The translations under genes and the position numbers were made by a program. A stretch of DNA of 6,129 nucleotides from Ignavibacteriaceae bacterium (GTDB taxonomy: Bacteria; Bacteroidota; Ignavibacteria; Ignavibacteriales; Ignavibacteriaceae), in NCBI GenBank assembly GCA_019912505.1, contig JAIOIM010000275.1, forward strand, positions 1-6,129, given 5' to 3'. A model generated the notes under the pieces. It was not told where the DNA came from and searched no databases. It worked only from the letters and a program-made list of their open reading frames with translations. Below, piece after piece: positions 1 through 6,129 of the stretch. The first letter of the stretch is position 1. Every line of letters starts with the position of its first letter.

Positions 1-51
1 GTTAATATGTGTGGTATATTATAAATGCAAATTTTTAATTATGAAAGGTTC

Positions 52-56
52 AGGTG
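52..56 (+). promoter_or_regulatory. Ribosome binding site of the SPFH gene
   Basis: AGGTG, five bases before the ATG at 62. It matches the anti-Shine-Dalgarno of 16S rRNA over five bases and is the main reason for choosing 62 over the in-frame ATG at 41, which has only AT-rich sequence before it. The rest of bases 1-61 is AT-rich and shows no convincing promoter. Confidence 0.5.
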
Positions 57-61
57 TTAAA

Positions 62-937
62 ATGTTATTTATAATCGCAATTGTAGCCGCAATTATAGCT
101 TTTGTGGTTTATTTGAACGCAAAAAAAAGATTCAGCAAGTCTGAATCTACTTTTGCTTTGGCTGGAATGAGTGTTGCCATTGTAATTGCTTTATTGCAGG
201 TGTGGACGGTTATACCTGCCGGGCATGCCGGTGTAATTGATTTTTTAGGTTACGTAAGTGATAACACTCTTAAACCCGGTGTTAATATTGTTAATCCATT
301 GGCGAATGTTATCAAATTTGATACAAGAAAACAGGAGCTTAGAGAATCAATGACGGTTCCATCTAAAGAAGGTTTGAGTGTAGAGCTTGAGATAAGTCTC
401 ATCTTCAAACTAAGTATGGATAAGGTTAATGAAATTTATAAGACTGTCGGTGATTTTGAGGAGTATCAGCAAAAATTAGTTCTACCCAACTTCCGTTCGG
501 TAGTTAGAGGTGTAACTACAAGGTTTGAAGCTAAATCATTATATACAGCTGATAGAGAAAAACTTGAAGCTGAAATAAGAGAGAACCTATCGCTAATAAG
601 AGAAATGTCTGAGGTTGTAATTTTATCCACTCCGTTGAGACAAATAGTTTTGCCTCCCGGCTTAACTGCTTCTATTGAAGAAAAATTAAAAGCCGAACAG
701 GAAAGCCAGAGAATGGAATTTGTTTTAACCCGCGAAAAACAGGAAGCCGATAGAAAGCGAATTGAAGCACAGGGTATTGCCGACTTCCAGGACATTGTTT
801 CAAAAGGAATAAGCGAACAACTTCTTAAATGGAAGGGCATTGAAGCAACTGAAAAACTTGCAAGTTCCAACAACGCAAAAATTGTAGTTATTGGTTCGGG
901 TAAAGACGGTTTGCCTTTAATATTGAACGGACAGTAG
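62..937 (+). CDS. Prohibitin-like SPFH/Band 7 membrane protein
   Basis: Predicted membrane-anchored scaffold protein of the prohibitin branch of the SPFH (Band 7) superfamily, 291 residues from this start. Family members form large ring or cage oligomers in the membrane and often modulate membrane proteases such as FtsH; that role is family knowledge, not shown here. Visible parts: a hydrophobic segment at about residues 2-18, a basic patch KKR at 21-23, a second hydrophobic segment at about 32-52, the PHB domain at about 53-200 (start IPAGHAGVIDFLG, then LKPGVNIVNP), a charged, Glu/Lys/Arg-rich coiled-coil stretch at about 203-240, and a C-terminal block WKGIEATEKLA followed by VVIGSGKDGLPLIL, typical of bacterial prohibitins. 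The start at 62 is preferred because AGGTG lies five bases upstream. In-frame alternatives are ATG at 41 (adds MKGSGVK) and GTG at 11, neither with a good ribosome site. The second N-terminal hydrophobic segment is slightly unusual, as many prohibitins have one. It stands alone, converging on metH. Confidence 0.92.
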   Translation: MLFIIAIVAAIIAFVVYLNAKKRFSKSESTFALAGMSVAIVIALLQVWTVIPAGHAGVIDFLGYVSDNTLKPGVNIVNPLANVIKFDTRKQELRESMTVPSKEGLSVELEISLIFKLSMDKVNEIYKTVGDFEEYQQKLVLPNFRSVVRGVTTRFEAKSLYTADREKLEAEIRENLSLIREMSEVVILSTPLRQIVLPPGLTASIEEKLKAEQESQRMEFVLTREKQEADRKRIEAQGIADFQDIVSKGISEQLLKWKGIEATEKLASSNNAKIVVIGSGKDGLPLILNGQ

Positions 938-943
938 GTTATT

Positions 944-977
944 AAAAAAGATGGGACGACTATTCGTCCCATCTTTT
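944..977. terminator. Bidirectional intrinsic terminator between SPFH gene and metH
   Basis: A perfect 14-bp inverted repeat: the left arm AAAAGATGGGACGA (946-959) pairs with TCGTCCCATCTTTT (964-977) around a four-base loop CTAT (960-963). Reading plus, the GC core is followed by TTTT; reading minus, it is followed by six T (complement of the A run 944-949). Both polarities therefore have a hairpin plus U tract. It begins seven bases after the SPFH stop codon and 45 bases beyond the metH stop, which fits one terminator serving two convergent genes. Confidence 0.9.
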
Positions 978-1021
978 ATATTCTTGATTTTTTTTCGATA
1001 ATAATCTTTGCTATTAAATTT

Positions 1022-4000
1022 CTATTCCCCGGGTTCATAATTTAATAGAGGCATAAGCCATCTTTCAGTTTCCTCAAGGCTGTATCCTTTCCGTTTTCTG
1101 TAATCCATTACCTGGTCTTTTCCAATCTTGCCAACATTAAAATACCTCGACTCGGGATTAGCAAAGTACAACCCACTGACAGCGGCGGCGGGGTACATCG
1201 CAAGGCTTTCGGTTAAGGTTATGTCGGTATTTTTTTCAACATTGAGCAGCTCAAAAATTGTGCGCTTTTCGGTGTGGTCGGGCTGCGCAGGGTAACCGGG
1301 TGCCGGTCTTATTCCCGTATATTTTTCTTTTATAATTTCTTCATTGTTTAATTTTTCATCCGCTGCATACCCCCACAGTTCTTTTCTTACCTTTTCGTGG
1401 AGATGTTCTGCAAATGCTTCTGCAAGACGATCGGCAAGTGATTTAACCATTATGATGCTGTAATCATCATGTTCTTTTTCATACTGCTCAATTAATTTTT
1501 CAATTCCGATACCCGTTGTTACCGCAAACGCGCCAATATAATCGTTAACGCCGGTTTCTTTTGGGGCAATGAAATCGGCAAGAGCAAGGTTAGGTATTTC
1601 CCCTGATTTTTGCGACTGCGATCTTAAAGTATGAAGGATTTGTTTTACACCTTTCCGGCTTTCGTCTGTGTAAATTTCAATGTCATCATAAGAAACGGAG
1701 TTGGCTGGAAAAATGCCGACAACACCATTAGCGGTTAATGATTTTTCATTTACTATTTTATCAAGCATTTTATTTGCATCGTCAAATAGCCCGCGCGCCT
1801 CGGTACCATACTTTGCATCTTCAAATATTGCAGGATATTTTCCTTTTAATTCCCATGTTTGAAAGAACGGGGTCCAGTCGATGGATTCGCGTAATATCTC
1901 AAGCGGGTATTGCTGCAGTGCTGTTACTCCCGGTTTATGCGGCAAGGTTGGTTTATAATTTTTCCAGTCTACTTTAAAGTTATTTTCTCTTGCCGCGCTA
2001 ATAGTTAAATAATTTTTTGCTTCTTTTCTTTTTTTGTATTCCTCGCGGGTATAATCATACTCGGCTTTTATATCATCAATAAATTTTGTGCGATGAGAAA
2101 CATCATCACTCAATAAATTACTAACTACCTGTACGCTGCGCGAAGCATCCAACACATGAACTACTGCACCGCTGTAATTAAGCGCAATTTTAACTGCCGT
2201 ATGTACACGCGATGTTGTTGCGCCGCCGATTAAAAGCGGAAGTTTCATGCCGCAGCGTTCCATCTCTTTTGCAACGTGCACCATCTCATCTAATGATGGC
2301 GTTATTAGTCCGCTTACACCTACGATATCAACATTTTCATCAACAGCCGTTTGCAAAATTTTATCGGCGGAAATCATCACTCCAAGGTCGATAACTTTGT
2401 AATTGTTACAACCGAGTACAACACCCACAATATTTTTCCCGATATCATGTACATCGCCTTTAACTGTGGCAAGTAAAATTTTTCCCGCTTCTCGTGTATC
2501 TTCCGCCGCAAGTTTTTCTGCCTCAATAAACGGAAACAAATACGCCACTGCTTTTTTCATAACACGCGCGCTTTTTACAACCTGCGGAAGAAACATTTTG
2601 CCGGCGCCGAATAAATCGCCAACAACATTCATCCCGTCCATAAGAGGTCCCTCAATTACTTCGAGGGGGCGCTCGAACAGCTTTCTTGCTTCTTCGGTAT
2701 CTTCGTCAATATAATCAACAATGCCTTTTACCAGGGCGTGCTTTAATCTTTCTTTTACCGGAGCCTCGCGCCACTCATCTTTTTTTACATCTGCTTTATC
2801 TTTCTGTTTTACGCTTTCCGCATAATCAACAAGTCGTTCGGTTGAGTCTTTTCGGCGATTTAAAATAACATCTTCAATCAGTTCCAGCAAGTCTTTGGGA
2901 ATTTCTTCGTAAACTTCAAGCTGACCCGCGTTTACAATGCCCATATCCATACCGGCTTTTACGGCGTGGTAAAGAAATGCCGAGTGCATTGCTTCGCGCA
3001 CAAGGTTGTTGCCGCGGAATGAAAATGAAAGATTGCTGACCCCACCGCTAACTTTTGTTAACGGAAGATTTTGTTTTATCCATCTTACGGTTTCAAGATA
3101 TTCAACAGCGTAATTATTATGTTCTTCAATTCCGGTTGCAATCGTTAAAATATTAGGATCAAAAATAATATCCTGCGGGAGAAACCCGATTTTTTCTGTT
3201 AATATTTTATACGCTCTGCTGCAAATTTCTTTTCTTCTTTCAAAATTGTCCGCTTGCCCTTTTTCATCAAAAGCCATAATGATGACAGCGGCGCCGTAGT
3301 TTAAAACTTTTTTGGCTTGTTCTATAAAAACATCTTCTCCCTCTTTAAGGCTTATCGAGTTAACAATACTTTTTCCCTGGAGGCATTTTAAACCCGCTTC
3401 AATTACACTCCATTTTGATGAATCAATCATTATCGGGAGTTTGGCAATGTCGGGTTCGGCTTCTATAAGGTTTAAAAACTTAACCATTGCTTCTTCCGAA
3501 TCAAGAAGCCCTTCGTCCATATTTACATCAAGAACTTGCGCGCCGCCTTCTACCTGATTACGGGCAACGGCAAGCGCATCATCATATTTATTATTTAAAA
3601 TAAGGTTTGCAAATTTTTTAGAACCAGTAACATTTGTTCTTTCGCCAATATTTATAAAGTTAGATTCCGGGCGAACTATAAGAGGCTCCAAGCCGCTTAA
3701 ACGAAGGTACGGCTCGTGCTGAGTTATTTTCCTCGGTTCAAAATTTGCAACCATGTCGCTTATCGCTTTTATATGAACCGGCGTTGTTCCGCAGCAGCCG
3801 CCGACAATGTTTATAAAACCGCTTTCGGCATAATCTTTAAGCACTGACGCCATCTGCTCTGCAGTTTCATCATACTCTGCCATTTCGTTTGGCAGACCAG
3901 CATTCGGGTACACGCTTATAAAACATTCGGCTATCTTTGATAGATCTTCTAAAAACGGGCGCATTTGTTTTGCGCCGAGAGCGCAGTTCAAACCAACGCT

Positions 4001-4726
4001 CAACAAATTTTTTGTGTGCGAAACAGAAATCCAAAATGCTTCGGTAGTTTGCCCCGATAATGTTCTGCCGCTTTGATCGACAATTGTTCCTGAAATCATC
4101 ACAGGCATTTGCGAGTTACGCTCTTCAAGCAATTGGTGAACCGCATAAATTGCTGCTTTGGAATTTAGTGTATCAAAAATTGTTTCGATAAGAAGTATGT
4201 CTGCGCCTCCGTCAACCAGACCTTTCGCTGCTTCATAATAAGCCGAAGCAAGGGCGTCAAATGACACAGCACGATAACCAGGATCGTTTACATCGGGAGA
4301 TAAAGATGCCGTTTTGTTTGTCGGTCCGAGTGCGCCTGCTACTAATCTTGGTTTCTCCGGAGTTTTTGCGGTAAATTCATCCGCCGACTGGCGTGCAATT
4401 TTTGCCGATTCAAAATTAATTTCGTAAACATATTTTTCAAGCTGATAATCGGATTGAGAGAAAAAATTTGCACTGAATGTGTTAGTCTCAATTATGTCCG
4501 AGCCTGCTTGAAGATACTCGCGATGAATATTTTTTATAATTTCCGGACGTGTAATAGAAAGTATATCGTTGTTGCCTTTTAAATCAAAGGGGTGATCTTT
4601 AAATTTATCGCCGCGGAAATCTTCTTCTGAAAGTTTATGCCGCTGAATCATTGTACCCATTGCGCCGTCTAATACAAGTATACGGTCTTTTAATATTTCT
4701 CTTAGCTGTTCAACTGTATATAACAT
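1022..4726 (-). CDS. metH: Cobalamin-dependent methionine synthase MetH
   Basis: Cytosolic 5-methyltetrahydrofolate:homocysteine methyltransferase. It makes methionine and regenerates tetrahydrofolate, with cobalamin as methyl carrier. At 1234 residues it matches the four-module E. coli enzyme (1227). Homocysteine domain, about 1-325: zinc ligands Cys248 (in GLNCALG) and Cys311/Cys312 (in GGCCGTTP). Pterin domain, about 350-610: NFINIGERTNVTGS at 356-369, DVNMDEG at 400-406, and SGGVSNLSFSFRG near 560-572. Cobalamin cap and Rossmann module, about 650-890: the signature DVHDIG with Asp758, His760 (lower cobalt ligand) and Gly763, then SGL at 805-807, Ser811 and GG at 834-835, with canonical spacing. 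Activation domain, about 920-1234: Asp950, RPAPGYPA from Arg1140 and Tyr1195, expected S-adenosylmethionine contacts. E. coli has Cys where this protein has Gln1148 (PAQPDH); I regard this as tolerated variation. All catalytic residues seen are intact. The gene is monocistronic here, diverging from hldD and converging on the SPFH gene. Confidence 0.98.
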   Translation of the reverse strand: MLYTVEQLREILKDRILVLDGAMGTMIQRHKLSEEDFRGDKFKDHPFDLKGNNDILSITRPEIIKNIHREYLQAGSDIIETNTFSANFFSQSDYQLEKYVYEINFESAKIARQSADEFTAKTPEKPRLVAGALGPTNKTASLSPDVNDPGYRAVSFDALASAYYEAAKGLVDGGADILLIETIFDTLNSKAAIYAVHQLLEERNSQMPVMISGTIVDQSGRTLSGQTTEAFWISVSHTKNLLSVGLNCALGAKQMRPFLEDLSKIAECFISVYPNAGLPNEMAEYDETAEQMASVLKDYAESGFINIVGGCCGTTPVHIKAISDMVANFEPRKITQHEPYLRLSGLEPLIVRPESNFINIGERTNVTGSKKFANLILNNKYDDALAVARNQVEGGAQVLDVNMDEGLLDSEEAMVKFLNLIEAEPDIAKLPIMIDSSKWSVIEAGLKCLQGKSIVNSISLKEGEDVFIEQAKKVLNYGAAVIIMAFDEKGQADNFERRKEICSRAYKILTEKIGFLPQDIIFDPNILTIATGIEEHNNYAVEYLETVRWIKQNLPLTKVSGGVSNLSFSFRGNNLVREAMHSAFLYHAVKAGMDMGIVNAGQLEVYEEIPKDLLELIEDVILNRRKDSTERLVDYAESVKQKDKADVKKDEWREAPVKERLKHALVKGIVDYIDEDTEEARKLFERPLEVIEGPLMDGMNVVGDLFGAGKMFLPQVVKSARVMKKAVAYLFPFIEAEKLAAEDTREAGKILLATVKGDVHDIGKNIVGVVLGCNNYKVIDLGVMISADKILQTAVDENVDIVGVSGLITPSLDEMVHVAKEMERCGMKLPLLIGGATTSRVHTAVKIALNYSGAVVHVLDASRSVQVVSNLLSDDVSHRTKFIDDIKAEYDYTREEYKKRKEAKNYLTISAARENNFKVDWKNYKPTLPHKPGVTALQQYPLEILRESIDWTPFFQTWELKGKYPAIFEDAKYGTEARGLFDDANKMLDKIVNEKSLTANGVVGIFPANSVSYDDIEIYTDESRKGVKQILHTLRSQSQKSGEIPNLALADFIAPKETGVNDYIGAFAVTTGIGIEKLIEQYEKEHDDYSIIMVKSLADRLAEAFAEHLHEKVRKELWGYAADEKLNNEEIIKEKYTGIRPAPGYPAQPDHTEKRTIFELLNVEKNTDITLTESLAMYPAAAVSGLYFANPESRYFNVGKIGKDQVMDYRKRKGYSLEETERWLMPLLNYEPGE

Positions 4727-4730
4727 ATAA

Positions 4731-4744
4731 TCCTTTAACTCCTT
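4731..4744 (-). promoter_or_regulatory. Tandem Shine-Dalgarno sites before metH
   Basis: On the minus strand AAGGAG (4739-4744) lies 12 bases, and AAAGGA (4731-4736) four bases, before the ATG at 4726. One is a little too far and the other a little too close for the usual optimum, but both point to the same start. That start begins MLYTVEQLREIL directly ahead of the conserved LDGAMGTMIQ block, as expected for MetH. Confidence 0.5.
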
Positions 4745-4770
4745 AATATCTTTTGTTGTCTTAGTCTTTT

Positions 4771-4802
4771 TTTGAAAAGAGGCTCAAATATAAGTAAATT
4801 AG
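4771..4802 (+). promoter_or_regulatory. Candidate hldD promoter, -33 and -7 elements
   Basis: TTTG at 4771-4774 is followed after 20 bases by TAAATTAG at 4795-4802, one mismatch from the Bacteroidetes-type consensus TTTG-N(17-23)-TAnnTTTG. Transcription would begin near 4808, leaving a leader of about 40 bases before the ATG at 4846. The assignment depends on the host using this sigma-factor consensus, which I infer only from the look of the genome. The pair brackets the candidate metH -7 element on the other strand. Confidence 0.35.
4785..4792 (-). promoter_or_regulatory. Candidate metH promoter, -7 element
   Basis: On the minus strand this reads TATATTTG, a full match to the Bacteroidetes-type -7 consensus TAnnTTTG. 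It would start transcription about 50 bases before the metH ATG. No clear TTTG-type -33 element is seen about 20 bases further upstream (only ATTTA), so the call is tentative. The leader is too short for a cobalamin riboswitch, and I saw no SAM riboswitch-like structure. Confidence 0.3.
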
Positions 4803-4811
4803 CACCCATTA

Positions 4812-4828
4812 TAAATATAGAATATTTA
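4812..4828. repeat. Short AT-rich palindrome in the metH/hldD divergent region
   Basis: TAAATAT-AGA-ATATTTA, two perfect 7-base inverted arms around a three-base centre. It lies just downstream of the candidate hldD promoter and upstream of the candidate metH promoter, where an operator could act on either gene. The sequence is entirely A/T in the arms and the region is AT-rich, so chance is a serious alternative. Confidence 0.25.
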
Positions 4829-4845
4829 GTTAGATAAGGAATGCA

Positions 4846-5820
4846 ATGATAATAGTAACTGGCGGCAGCGGTTTTATAGGCAGCGCAATTGTTTGGCGGT
4901 TAAACACACTCGGCAAAGAAAATATTGTAGTTGTAGACGAGCTGGGAAATGATGAAAAATGGAAAAATCTTGTCGGTTTACGATTTGCAGATTTTATAAA
5001 CAAATATGATTTTTTGCACATGATTCAAACCGAGGAAATAAATTTTTCTGTTGATGCCATTATACATATGGGGGCAAATTCATCAACAACAGAAAAAGAT
5101 GCCGATCATCTATTAACAAACAATTACGAATACACAAAAGCATTAGCCCGGTATTCTTACGATAATGACGTTAGATTTATTTACGCTTCTTCGGCGGCAA
5201 CCTACGGTGACGGCTTAAACGGTTTTGAAGATGACGAAGAAAAATTATCGCAGCTTCGTCCCTTAAATATGTACGGATACTCTAAATCATTGTTCGATAT
5301 TTGGGCAAAGAAAAAAGGGCTTTTAGAGAAGATGGTTGGGATAAAATATTTTAATGTTTACGGACCGAATGAGACTCATAAAGGAGACATGAGAAGTGTG
5401 GTTCATAAAGCGTTTGGGCAAATATTGGAAACCGGCAAAGTAAAATTGTTCAAATCGCTTCGTCAAGATTATAAAGACGGCGAACAAAAAAGGGATTTTG
5501 TTTATGTAAAAGATGCCGTGGATATGACGCTTTTCTTTTTAGACAACCCGGAGAAAAACGGATTATATAATGTTGGAGCAGGAAAAGCAAGAACGTGGAA
5601 TGATCTTGTAACTGCTATTTTTAAAGCAATGGATAAAGATGTTAATATTGAATATATCGGTTTACCCCAACACCTTGCGGAAAAATATCAATATTTTACA
5701 GAGGCTAATTTGGAAAAAATAAAAAAAGTCGGCTATCCAAATAAGCTTTTTTCGCTGGAAGATGGAGTAACCGACTATGTAAAAAATTATCTATTAAAAG
5801 AAAAATATTTAGAGATATAA
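4846..5820 (+). CDS. hldD: ADP-L-glycero-D-manno-heptose 6-epimerase HldD
   Basis: Cytosolic NADP-dependent sugar epimerase that converts ADP-D-glycero-D-manno-heptose to the L-glycero form, the last nucleotide-sugar step before heptose enters the LPS inner core. The 324 residues are close to the family length (310 in E. coli). Short-chain dehydrogenase/reductase fold of the extended type: dinucleotide-binding GGSGFIG at residues 6-12, DELGNDEKWKNLVGL at 31-45 matching the HldD-specific region, HMGANSSTTE at 74-83, SSAATYG at 115-121, the YxxxK pair Tyr143/Lys147 in YGYSK, FNVYGPNETHKG at 169-180 with the second catalytic base Lys179, and RDFVYVKD at 216-223. The run of HldD-specific blocks separates it from general UDP-glucose epimerases. 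The start is supported by TAAGGA (4835-4840) five bases upstream. It diverges from metH, and its stop is one base from the stop of the convergent acidic gene. Other heptose or LPS genes are not in the window. Confidence 0.96.
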   Translation: MIIVTGGSGFIGSAIVWRLNTLGKENIVVVDELGNDEKWKNLVGLRFADFINKYDFLHMIQTEEINFSVDAIIHMGANSSTTEKDADHLLTNNYEYTKALARYSYDNDVRFIYASSAATYGDGLNGFEDDEEKLSQLRPLNMYGYSKSLFDIWAKKKGLLEKMVGIKYFNVYGPNETHKGDMRSVVHKAFGQILETGKVKLFKSLRQDYKDGEQKRDFVYVKDAVDMTLFFLDNPEKNGLYNVGAGKARTWNDLVTAIFKAMDKDVNIEYIGLPQHLAEKYQYFTEANLEKIKKVGYPNKLFSLEDGVTDYVKNYLLKEKYLEI

Positions 5821-5821
5821 T

Positions 5822-6106
5822 TTAGTTAAAGGGTACCTCGTCGTCATCATCATCGTCGGTATCTTCGTCAAAGTCGAAATCCTCTTCATAAAACTCCTCC
5901 TCAACTTCGGAAGCTTCTTCTTCCTCTTCAACATCATCTTCTTCTAATTCGTCATCGTCAAAATCATCATCGTCATCATAAAGGTCGTCGTCATCTTCAG
6001 CTTTACCCATGTAGGTTGCGCCCAACGTATATTTTTTATTTTCTGACTCCTCTTTAGAGTAGTAACTTATCTTTTCTAATTCGTCGGTGTTTTCAAAACC
6101 GGTCAT
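5822..6106 (-). CDS. Small, extremely acidic protein of unknown function
   Basis: A 94-residue protein that I do not recognise. Residues 1-36 are a mixed polar N-terminus containing all five lysines (ISYYSKEESENKKYTLGATY region). Residues 37-90 are a low-complexity tail in which 41 of 54 residues are Asp or Glu, interrupted by single aromatic or aliphatic residues. I count 48 acidic residues in all and no Arg or His, so net charge is near -43. The protein ends in a six-Asp run, then EVPFN. No signal peptide or membrane segment is visible. A strong AAGGAG seven bases before the ATG supports translation, and the Asp and Glu runs use mixed synonymous codons, which fits selection on the protein. 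The tail resembles the acidic PF end of SSB proteins, but there is no OB fold. It may belong to an operon starting beyond the right edge. Possible roles, all speculative: disordered nucleic-acid mimic, chaperone-like acidic protein, or cation binder. Confidence 0.75.
   Translation of the reverse strand: MTGFENTDELEKISYYSKEESENKKYTLGATYMGKAEDDDDLYDDDDDFDDDELEEDDVEEEEEASEVEEEFYEEDFDFDEDTDDDDDDEVPFN
5837..5998 (-). repeat. Asp/Glu-coding triplet-rich low-complexity tract
   Basis: Encodes residues 37-90 of the acidic protein. On the plus strand the tract is dominated by TC-ended triplets (ATC, GTC, TTC, CTC), giving strong three-base periodicity and strand asymmetry. The triplets are mixed rather than a pure tandem repeat: the six-Asp run uses both GAC and GAT. 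That reduces, but does not remove, the scope for replication slippage. Confidence 0.7.
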
Positions 6107-6113
6107 TAAATTT

Positions 6114-6119
6114 CTCCTT
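6114..6119 (-). promoter_or_regulatory. Ribosome binding site of the acidic protein gene
   Basis: AAGGAG on the minus strand, seven bases before the ATG at 6106, an ideal Shine-Dalgarno sequence and spacing. It is the main evidence that the low-complexity reading frame is a translated gene and that this Met is its start. The promoter must lie beyond base 6129. Confidence 0.7.
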
Positions 6120-6129
6120 GGTCTTATAT

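Noticed and set aside
466..972. 168-residue minus-strand open frame antisense to the SPFH gene
   Set aside because: It runs opposite a well-conserved prohibitin-like gene and through the terminator hairpin. Its Ser/Phe-rich translation is typical of a shadow frame.
1283..1285. Cys-to-Gln change in the MetH activation domain (PAQPDH where E. coli has PAC)
   Set aside because: The flanking S-adenosylmethionine contacts are kept and the position is not known to me as catalytic, so it is probably ordinary family variation rather than loss of reactivation.
1738..3557. Several plus-strand open frames of 60-103 residues inside metH
   Set aside because: All lie opposite an intact, full-length MetH with every catalytic motif in place, and their translations show no recognisable domain.
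4727..4845. Cobalamin or SAM riboswitch ahead of metH
   Set aside because: The intergenic space is 119 bases and AT-rich. I found no B12-box-like or SAM-I-like conserved core and no terminator or anti-terminator pair.
4841..4849. Tiny frame ATG-CAA-TGA whose stop overlaps the hldD start codon
   Set aside because: It could look like a translationally coupled leader, but the Shine-Dalgarno TAAGGA abuts its ATG directly and is correctly spaced only for the hldD ATG at 4846. Chance is the simpler reading.
4830..5021. 63-residue minus-strand frame overlapping the hldD start
   Set aside because: It is antisense to the conserved nucleotide-binding motif of HldD and has no recognisable content.
5837..5998. 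Reading the TC-triplet tract as a CRISPR or satellite repeat
   Set aside because: There are no repeat-spacer units. The periodicity is exactly three bases and is explained by Asp and Glu codons of the acidic protein.

Overview
The window is an ordinary chromosomal segment from a Gram-negative, AT-rich bacterium. HldD, an enzyme of lipopolysaccharide heptose synthesis, points to an outer membrane. The base composition, protein style and candidate TTTG/TAnnTTTG promoter elements suggest the Bacteroidota/Chlorobiota/Ignavibacteria group. Clear AAGGAG-type Shine-Dalgarno sites before most genes are less usual for classical Bacteroidetes, so an Ignavibacteria-like lineage is my best guess. This is inference from impression, not from a search.

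Layout, left to right: a prohibitin-like SPFH membrane protein on the plus strand (62-937); a strong hairpin (944-977) that looks like a terminator shared by two convergent genes; a full-length cobalamin-dependent methionine synthase, metH, on the minus strand (1022-4726); a 119-base divergent promoter region (4727-4845); hldD, the ADP-glycero-manno-heptose 6-epimerase, on the plus strand (4846-5820); and a small, extremely acidic protein on the minus strand (5822-6106). The stop codon of the acidic gene lies one base from the stop of hldD. Bases 1-61 and 6107-6129 are flanks. The first holds the ribosome binding site of the SPFH gene, the second that of the acidic gene.

The genes alternate in strand (+, -, +, -), so no two complete genes here form an operon, and they serve separate housekeeping roles: membrane scaffolding, methionine/folate metabolism and LPS core synthesis, plus one unknown. 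There is no mobile element, CRISPR array, RNA gene or evident defence system. I saw no good case for a new multi-gene system. The item most worth a second look is the acidic 94-residue protein, whose C-terminus (Asp run, then EVPFN) resembles the acidic PF tail of single-stranded DNA-binding proteins but carries one extra residue.
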